Assembly (NCBI RefSeq): GCF_958453765.1
Contig: NZ_CAUDZA010000030.1
Span: forward strand, 1-28,701
DNA: 28,701 nt
Reading direction: 5' to 3'
From: Phascolarctobacterium_A succinatutens_B
GTDB taxonomy: Bacteria > Bacillota > Negativicutes > Acidaminococcales > Acidaminococcaceae
Shown: piece after piece, positions 24,091 through 28,701 of the stretch
Numbering within the stretch: position 1 is the stretch's first letter
Layout of the letters: each line of letters opens with the position of its first letter
The notes under the pieces: generated by a model
What the model was told of the DNA's origin: nothing
Seen by the model: the letters and a program-made list of their open reading frames with translations, nothing else
Database searches by the model: none
Position numbers and translations under genes: made by a program

Positions 24091-24612
24091 ATGAATGCAG
24101 AATTACAGGCATTAAAGGAACGCAGAAGCGTACGTAAATATAAGGCGGATATGGTACCGCAGGAGCTGATTGACCAGGTTATCGATGCCGGTCTTTATGC
24201 TGCCAGCGGTCATGGTACGCAGGAAGTAATTATTGTTGCGGTAACCAATAAAGAGGTTCGCGACAAGCTGGCGCAGATGAACCGTGAAATTTTGGGCACA
24301 AGCAGCGACAGTTTTTATGGCGCACCTGTGGTTCTTGTTGTTTTGGGACCTAAAAGCAATAAGCTCACTCCCTATGACGGCAGCCTGGTAATGGGCAACC
24401 TGATGCAGGCGGCTCATGCCGTTGGCCTTGGCAGCTGCTGGATTAACCGCGCTAAGGAAGAATTTGATTCCGAAGAAGGCAAACAGCTGCTGAAGGAATG
24501 GGGCATTGAGGGAGAGTATGAAGGTGTAGGCCACTGCATCCTCGGCTATGTTGACGGCCCTGTACCTAAGGCTGCTCCGCGTAAAGCAAACCGTGTATTT
24601 TACGTAAAATAA
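24091..24612 (+). CDS. Nitroreductase-family flavoprotein
   Basis: The 173-residue protein starts MNAELQALKERRSVRKYKAD, the FMN-phosphate-binding start of the nitroreductase family. It continues with AGLYAASGHGTQEV, SLVMGNLMQAAHAVGLGSCWINRA and a C-terminal ILGYVDG. Members are FMN-dependent NAD(P)H oxidoreductases acting on quinones, nitro compounds or other acceptors; the substrate here is unknown. The site AAGGAG precedes the ATG. The 127 bases upstream (23964-24090) are AT-rich with no gene. A small exported repeat protein follows after 29 bases, probably co-transcribed. Confidence 0.92.
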   Translation: MNAELQALKERRSVRKYKADMVPQELIDQVIDAGLYAASGHGTQEVIIVAVTNKEVRDKLAQMNREILGTSSDSFYGAPVVLVVLGPKSNKLTPYDGSLVMGNLMQAAHAVGLGSCWINRAKEEFDSEEGKQLLKEWGIEGEYEGVGHCILGYVDGPVPKAAPRKANRVFYVK

Positions 24613-24641
24613 AAACGTCCTTAACGAAAGGGGAAAGAAAA

Positions 24642-24974
24642 ATGCTGAAAAAAACTGCTCTTTGCTTAGGTCTGCTGCTGGTTGCTGCATTTCCCTGTAT
24701 CGCAGGAGCTGCCACTCCTATCAACAGCGCAGGCTATTATAAAAATATCAAGCTGTGCGGTAAAGTGAAAATTGTTGACAGCTTTCCCGATATTAAGGTA
24801 AAGGTTGTCGACAGCTTCCCAGATCTTAAGGTAAAGGTTGTCCAAAGCTTTCCCAATAATATAGGCGAGTGGCAATTTGTTGAGTACGGTGAAGATTTCA
24901 GAGTTCAGTTTGTTGATAGTTTTCCGGATATAAAAATCAAATACGTTTCTTCCTTCCCGGGCGTGGCAAAATAA
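24642..24974 (+). CDS. Small exported protein with tandem VDSFPD repeats
   Basis: The 110-residue protein has a signal peptide (LCLGLLLVAAFPCIAGA, cleavage near residue 24) and 11-residue repeats: KVKIVDSFPDI (41-51), KVKVVDSFPDL (52-62), KVKVVQSFPNN (63-73), a divergent unit with WQFVEYGEDF (77-86), RVQFVDSFPDI (87-97) and KIKYVSSFPGV (98-108). Alternating hydrophobic residues followed by a turn-like SFPD suggest a stacked beta structure such as a small solenoid. I recall similar VDSFPD repeats in unnamed bacterial proteins but know no function. The site AAAGGGG precedes the ATG and a strong terminator follows. Confidence 0.9.
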   Translation: MLKKTALCLGLLLVAAFPCIAGAATPINSAGYYKNIKLCGKVKIVDSFPDIKVKVVDSFPDLKVKVVQSFPNNIGEWQFVEYGEDFRVQFVDSFPDIKIKYVSSFPGVAK

Positions 24975-24983
24975 TATACATAT

Positions 24984-25015
24984 GAGCTGTCAGAAGTGTT
25001 GGCAGCTCTTTTTTT
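24984..25015 (+). terminator. Rho-independent terminator
   Basis: GAGCTGTCA (24984-24992) pairs with TGGCAGCTC (25000-25008), one G-T pair, followed by seven T. It ends the nitroreductase/repeat-protein transcript and isolates the str operon. Confidence 0.93.
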
Positions 25016-25046
25016 ATGCGATATTTAAGGTGAATGCTCTGTTGAA

Positions 25047-25069
25047 AAAGTACTCCTTGGGTGTACTTT
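25047..25069. repeat. AAAGTAC...GTACTTT palindrome
   Basis: AAAGTAC (25047-25053) and GTACTTT (25063-25069) form a 7-bp dyad about 108 bases before the str-operon -35. It shares AAAGTACTC and TGTACTTT with the palindrome at 623-643. The surrounding 25016-25176 holds no supported gene. Confidence 0.55.
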
Positions 25070-25176
25070 ATGTATGAAGAAACAGTCAATGAAACACTTG
25101 GCTACGTGTAAAGAAAGAAGCGCATTAACACGGCAGAAAGCGCTGCTAATTTTTTTAAAAAAGTTGCTAAAAAGTG

Positions 25177-25205
25177 TTGACAGCTTGTGCATGAGATGTT
25201 ACAAT
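25177..25205 (+). promoter_or_regulatory. Strong str-operon promoter
   Basis: Consensus TTGACA (25177-25182), a 17-bp spacer and TACAAT (25200-25205). A/T tracts upstream (25149-25173) could serve as an UP element. Transcription would start near 25212, about 40 bases before the first gene. Confidence 0.88.
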
Positions 25206-25214
25206 ATACAAGTA

Positions 25215-25240
25215 TCGCGGGAGAGCTATGCGCTCGATGA
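25215..25240 (+). promoter_or_regulatory. Kink-turn candidate in the leader of the L7Ae-like gene
   Basis: TCG (25215-25217), bulge CGG, GA, stem GAGC (25223-25226), loop TATGC, GCTC (25232-25235), GA, TGA (25238-25240). This matches the k-turn plan: a canonical stem after a 3-base bulge and tandem G.A/A.G pairs. The outer stem is only three pairs (one G-U). The Shine-Dalgarno AAGGAGG begins at 25240, directly abutting it. Proposed from sequence only. Confidence 0.4.
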
Positions 25241-25253
25241 AGGAGGTAACATG

Positions 25254-25520
25254 ATGGCACTTGAAGCTTTAAAGCAAGCTGAAAAGCATACTGTAGGCGT
25301 TAAGCAGACAGAAAAAGCTGTAGCAAGACAAGTTGCCGCTGTCGTCTATATCGCAAGTGATGCGGACGAGAGAGTTACCGGCAGGCTGATGCAACTGTGT
25401 CGGGAAAATTCAGTACCGGTTGAAAACACAGAAACGATGCTGGAAATCGGCAGAGCCTGCGGCATAAACGTCAAAGCAGCAGCGGCTGCGATACTTAAAG
25501 CCGATAAGGGCTTGGCGTGA
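25254..25520 (+). CDS. L7Ae-like ribosomal protein (YbxF type, kink-turn binding)
   Basis: The 88-residue protein MALEALKQAEKHTVGVKQTEKAV belongs to the L7Ae/L30e family: VGVKQTEKAVARQVAAVVYIASDADE, VPVENTETMLEIGRACGINV and AAAILK. The B. subtilis homologue YbxF lies at the same place before rpsL and binds k-turn RNA. ATG 25254 is 7 bases from AAGGAGG; ATG 25251 is an alternative. A longer in-frame opening from 25074 is rejected because it runs through the promoter. In most Firmicutes this gene follows rpoC; here it starts the operon. Confidence 0.92.
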   Translation: MALEALKQAEKHTVGVKQTEKAVARQVAAVVYIASDADERVTGRLMQLCRENSVPVENTETMLEIGRACGINVKAAAAAILKADKGLA

Positions 25521-25531
25521 GCCGAGTTTTT
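25508..25531 (+). terminator. Attenuator-like hairpin overlapping the L7Ae-like stop codon
   Basis: CTTGGC (25511-25516), loop GTGA, GCCGAG (25521-25526), then TTTTT. One G-U pair; GGG before the stem could also pair with T. It could reduce read-through into rpsL. No clear new promoter is seen before rpsL. Confidence 0.4.
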
Positions 25532-25572
25532 ATAATCATTAAAATCTAATTGTTTGGAAAGGAGGTGCCGAT

Positions 25573-25953
25573 ATGCCTACAATTAACCAATTGGTTCGCA
25601 AAGGTAGAGAGGTTCTGAAAAGCAAATCTACTGCACCGGCATTGAAAGAATGCCCGCAAAAACGTGGCGTCTGCACTCGTGTTTACACCACTACCCCGAA
25701 GAAACCTAACTCTGCACTTCGTAAAGTAGCTCGTGTACGTTTGACCAACGGCATCGAAGTTACTGCTTATATCCCGGGTATCGGCCATAATCTTCAGGAA
25801 CACAGTGTTGTTCTGATCAGAGGCGGAAGAGTCAAGGACCTTCCTGGTGTGCGTTACCATATCATTCGTGGTGCTCTTGATACTGCAGGCGTTGCTAACC
25901 GCAACCAATCTCGCTCCAAGTACGGTGCAAAACGTGCTAAAGCAAAGAAATAA
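25573..25953 (+). CDS. rpsL: 30S ribosomal protein S12
   Basis: The 126-residue protein MPTINQLVRKGRE is full length with the conserved VYTTTPKKPNSALRK loop and LPGVRYHIIRGALD. S12 lies at the decoding centre. The lysine pair in TPKKPNSA is the wild-type form associated with streptomycin sensitivity. AAAGGAGGTG precedes the ATG. It is part of the str operon, with rpsG 46 bases downstream. Confidence 0.99.
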   Translation: MPTINQLVRKGREVLKSKSTAPALKECPQKRGVCTRVYTTTPKKPNSALRKVARVRLTNGIEVTAYIPGIGHNLQEHSVVLIRGGRVKDLPGVRYHIIRGALDTAGVANRNQSRSKYGAKRAKAKK

Positions 25954-25999
25954 TTTCAAGAAAACATTAAGAATGATTTAATCCTAAGGAGGGAAACAC

Positions 26000-26470
26000 A
26001 TGCCGAGAAAAGGCCCTGTAACTAAAAGAGACGTACTGCCGGATCCGGTGTACGGTTCTAAGCTTTTAACTAGATTTATCAATAAAATTATGCTCGACGG
26101 CAAAAAAGGCGTTGCAGAACGTATTGTATACGATGCATTCGACTTGGTTCGTGCAAAGACTGGCAAAGATCCTTTGGAAGTGTTCGATGCTGCTATGCAG
26201 AACGTAATGCCGCTGCTGGAAGTTCGTGCCCGTCGTGTTGGTGGTGCAAACTACCAAGTACCTGTTGAAGTACGTGCTGACCGCAAAACCACCCTGGGTA
26301 TCCGTTGGCTGGTAAACTACTCTCGTCTGCGTGGTGAGCGCACCATGTACGAGCGTGTAGCTGGTGAGATCATGGACGCTTCCAATGGCACTGGCGCAGC
26401 TGTTAAGAAACGCGAAGATACCCACAAGATGGCAGAAGCAAACAAAGCATTTGCTCATTACCGCTGGTAA
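26000..26470 (+). CDS. rpsG: 30S ribosomal protein S7
   Basis: The 156-residue protein MPRKGPVTKRDVLPDPVYGS is full length, with KPL-type segments GGANYQVPVEV and RWLVNYSRLRGERTM. S7 nucleates assembly of the 30S head and contacts the E and P sites. AAGGAGG precedes the ATG. fusA follows after 35 bases. Confidence 0.99.
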   Translation: MPRKGPVTKRDVLPDPVYGSKLLTRFINKIMLDGKKGVAERIVYDAFDLVRAKTGKDPLEVFDAAMQNVMPLLEVRARRVGGANYQVPVEVRADRKTTLGIRWLVNYSRLRGERTMYERVAGEIMDASNGTGAAVKKREDTHKMAEANKAFAHYRW

Positions 26471-26505
26471 TGACCTGTCTCAGTTAATTTGAGGAGGATA
26501 AAGAA

Positions 26506-28608
26506 GTGGGCAGATTAATTCCGCTTGAGAGAACTAGAAATATCGGCATCATGGCTCACATCGATGCTGGTAAAACCACCACCACCGAACGTATTCTGTT
26601 CTATACCGGCAGAGTACATAAGATTGGTGAAACCCATGAAGGTGCTGCTACCATGGACTGGATGGTTCAGGAACAAGAGCGTGGTATTACCATCACCTCT
26701 GCTGCAACCACCTGCTACTGGGAAGGTTCCGAGCACCAATTCGATAAACATCGTATCAACATCATTGATACCCCGGGCCACGTTGACTTCACTGTAGAAG
26801 TTGAACGTTCCCTGCGTGTGCTTGATGGTTCCGTTGCAGTTTTCTGTGCTAAGGGCGGTGTTGAGCCTCAGTCCGAAACCGTATGGCGTCAGGCTGACAA
26901 ATACCATGTACCCCGTATGGCATATGTAAATAAAATGGATATTACCGGTGCAGACTTCTATCGTGTAATTGACATGATGAAGACTCGTCTGAATGCCAAT
27001 GCAGTACCTATTCAACTGCCTATCGGCTTTGAAGATACTTTCCAAGGCATGATTGACCTGATCAAAATGAGAGCAATCGTTTATGATGATGCACTCGGTA
27101 AAGAAGAAGAGTTCGTAGAAATCCCGGCTGACATGAAAGAAAAAGCTGAGGAATACCGTGCAGCATTGGTTGAAGCTGTTGCTGAATCCGATGACGAGCT
27201 GATGATGAAATATCTGGAAGGCGAAGAGCTGACCGAAGAAGAAATCCTGGCTGGTATCCGTAAAGCAACTATCGCTTGCAAAATGACTCCGGTTTGCTGC
27301 GGTTCTTCGTACAAAAACAAAGGCGTTCAACCGATGCTGGACGCTGTGATCCAATTCATGCCTGCACCGACCGATGTTCCTAACATCAAAGGTGTAAACC
27401 CTGAAACCGGCGAAGAAGACGAGCGTCCGTCCAGCGACGAAGCTCCGTTCTCCGCACTGGCATTCAAGATTGCTACCGACCCGTTTGTTGGTAAGCTGGC
27501 ATTCTTCCGTGTATACTCCGGTACCTTGACTGCTGGTTCTTATGTATATAACTCCACTAAAGGTAAACGCGAGCGTATCGGTCGTATCCTGCAAATGCAT
27601 GCTAACCACCGCGAAGAAATTGAACAAGTTTACTCCGGTGATATCGCAGCTGCTGTAGGTCTGAAAGACACCACTACCGGTGATACTCTCTGCGATGAGA
27701 AAAACGAGATCATCCTCGAATCTATGGTATTCCCTGATCCTGTAATCTCCGTTGCAGTTGAACCTAAAACTAAAGCTGACCAGGAAAAAATGGGCATCGC
27801 CCTGCAAAAACTGGCAGAAGAAGATCCGACCTTCCGTGTTCACACTGATCCTGAAACCTCCCAAACCATTATTTCCGGTATGGGCGAGCTTCACCTGGAC
27901 ATCATTGTTGACCGTCTGCTGCGCGAATTCAAAGTAGGCTGCACTGTTGGTAACCCGCAGGTTGCTTATCGCGAAACCATTCGCAAAGCTGTTAAATCCG
28001 AAGGTAAATTTGTTCGTCAGTCCGGTGGTAAAGGCCAATATGGTCATTGCTGGCTGGAAATCACTCCGCGTGAACCTGGCGAAGGCTTCCTGTTTGAAAA
28101 CAAAGTTGTTGGCGGCGCTATTCCTAAAGAATACATCGCTCCTATCGAAGCAGGCGTTAAAGAAGCTATGGAAAATGGCGTAGTTGCCGGTTATCCGATG
28201 GTTGATATCGCAGTTACTGTTTATGATGGTTCTTACCATGAAGTCGACTCTTCTGAAATGGCATTTAAGATTGCCGGTTCTATGGGCTTCAAGTCCGGTG
28301 CTGAAAAAGCTAACCCGGTTATCCTTGAGCCGTATATGAAAGTAGAAATTACTGTTCCTGAAGAATACATGGGCGACGTAATCGGCGACGTTAACTCCCG
28401 CCGTGGCCGCATCGAAGGCATGGAAGCTCGTAACGGTGCACAAGTAATCAATGCATTCGTTCCGCTGGCTGAGATGTTCGGTTATGCTACCGACCTGCGT
28501 AGTAAAACCCAAGGCCGTGGTAACTACTCCATGGAAGTAGACCACTACGAAGACGTTCCCAGAAACATTGCTGAGGCAATTATTGCTAAAAACAAAGGCA
28601 CCAACTAA
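26506..28608 (+). CDS. fusA: Elongation factor G
   Basis: The 700-residue translocation GTPase has G1 AHIDAGKTTTTERIL, G2 with RGITITSAATT, G3 DTPGHVDF and G4 NKMD, followed by domains II-V ending GRGNYSMEVDHYEDVP. EF-G drives tRNA-mRNA movement on the ribosome using GTP. The start is GTG 26506, about 9 bases after GAGGAGG, giving the standard MGRLIPLERTRNIGIMAH. A frame open over nearly the whole gene on the opposite strand is a codon-usage shadow. Confidence 0.99.
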   Translation: MGRLIPLERTRNIGIMAHIDAGKTTTTERILFYTGRVHKIGETHEGAATMDWMVQEQERGITITSAATTCYWEGSEHQFDKHRINIIDTPGHVDFTVEVERSLRVLDGSVAVFCAKGGVEPQSETVWRQADKYHVPRMAYVNKMDITGADFYRVIDMMKTRLNANAVPIQLPIGFEDTFQGMIDLIKMRAIVYDDALGKEEEFVEIPADMKEKAEEYRAALVEAVAESDDELMMKYLEGEELTEEEILAGIRKATIACKMTPVCCGSSYKNKGVQPMLDAVIQFMPAPTDVPNIKGVNPETGEEDERPSSDEAPFSALAFKIATDPFVGKLAFFRVYSGTLTAGSYVYNSTKGKRERIGRILQMHANHREEIEQVYSGDIAAAVGLKDTTTGDTLCDEKNEIILESMVFPDPVISVAVEPKTKADQEKMGIALQKLAEEDPTFRVHTDPETSQTIISGMGELHLDIIVDRLLREFKVGCTVGNPQVAYRETIRKAVKSEGKFVRQSGGKGQYGHCWLEITPREPGEGFLFENKVVGGAIPKEYIAPIEAGVKEAMENGVVAGYPMVDIAVTVYDGSYHEVDSSEMAFKIAGSMGFKSGAEKANPVILEPYMKVEITVPEEYMGDVIGDVNSRRGRIEGMEARNGAQVINAFVPLAEMFGYATDLRSKTQGRGNYSMEVDHYEDVPRNIAEAIIAKNKGTN

Positions 28609-28647
28609 GCCTAGTTTTAACAAACAACCTTAAGGAGGAAATTCACA

Positions 28648-28701
28648 ATGGCAAAAGCTAAATATGAAAGAACTAAACCGCATCTGAATATCGGCACCAT
28701 C
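28648..28701 (+). CDS. tuf: Elongation factor Tu, N-terminus (partial)
   Basis: AAGGAGG then ATG 28648 starts MAKAKYERTKPHLNIGTI, the conserved EF-Tu beginning. The gene runs out of the window after 18 codons. It is the last visible gene of the str operon, 39 bases after fusA. Confidence 0.97.
   Translation, partial: MAKAKYERTKPHLNIGTI

Noticed and set aside
25074..25253. N-terminal extension of the L7Ae-like protein from ATG 25074
   Set aside because: It would run through the consensus promoter, has no ribosome-binding site, and family members start at MALEAL-like sequence.
26515..28623. Reverse-strand frame of 702 codons opposite fusA
   Set aside because: It mirrors EF-G codon by codon, has no ribosome-binding site or recognisable domain, and reflects codon bias of a highly expressed gene.
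1..28701. CRISPR array, tRNA/rRNA genes, transposase, integrase or prophage genes
   Set aside because: Looked for; no regularly spaced repeat array, no recognisable RNA gene and no recombinase was seen.

Overview
The window looks like chromosomal DNA of a diderm Firmicute (class Negativicutes; an Acidaminococcaceae/Phascolarctobacterium-like genome is my guess). It combines a TonB-dependent outer-membrane receptor with a Firmicutes-type gene set: csaB next to a DUF5693 gene, ftsEX followed by a coiled-coil LytM protein, long-form hpf, and an L7Ae-like gene ahead of rpsL-rpsG-fusA-tuf. All convincing genes are on the + strand. The genus is inference; no rRNA or tRNA gene was seen.

Bases 1-8743 form a corrinoid uptake region. 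The window opens in the last codons of an ABC-transporter ATPase that is nearly identical to the end of a second ATPase at 6324-7097, so at least part of a transport cassette is duplicated. The duplicated stretch stops abruptly at a broken leuA-like fragment. A gene-poor stretch (441-1237) then holds a terminator, two strong palindromes, a promoter candidate whose spacer contains a run of nine G, and a cobalamin riboswitch with its terminator. Downstream lie a small exported protein, a TonB-dependent receptor, a binding lipoprotein, a permease and an ATPase: a complete route from outer membrane to cytoplasm. Behind these sit an exported protein built from four helical repeats and a CGGC-domain metal-binding-like protein.

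Bases 8744-10549 look acquired: an AT-rich AAA_14/DUF4143 ATPase gene with its own promoter, flanked by a 26-bp perfect direct repeat derived from the 3' end of the CGGC gene, then a GNAT acetyltransferase. Next come hpf, with a sigma-H-like promoter candidate, and secA, which lacks the usual C-terminal zinc-binding tail.

From about 13999 to 22589 there is one tightly packed cell-envelope and division run: prfB (with the classical programmed +1 frameshift), a DUF5693 membrane protein, csaB, ftsE, ftsX, an EnvC-like LytM peptidase, a CtpA-type protease and an ArsC/Spx-like thioredoxin-fold protein, closed by a terminator. A NamZ-type (DUF1343) muramidase, a nitroreductase and a small exported protein with VDSFPD repeats follow. 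The window ends in the str operon (L7Ae-like gene, rpsL, rpsG, fusA, start of tuf), driven by a near-consensus promoter, with a possible kink-turn in the short leader of the L7Ae-like gene.

The observations most worth checking are the poly-G promoter upstream of the riboswitch, the kink-turn candidate in the L7Ae-like leader, the direct-repeat-bounded ATPase insertion, the duplicated transport cassette, and the two exported repeat proteins.
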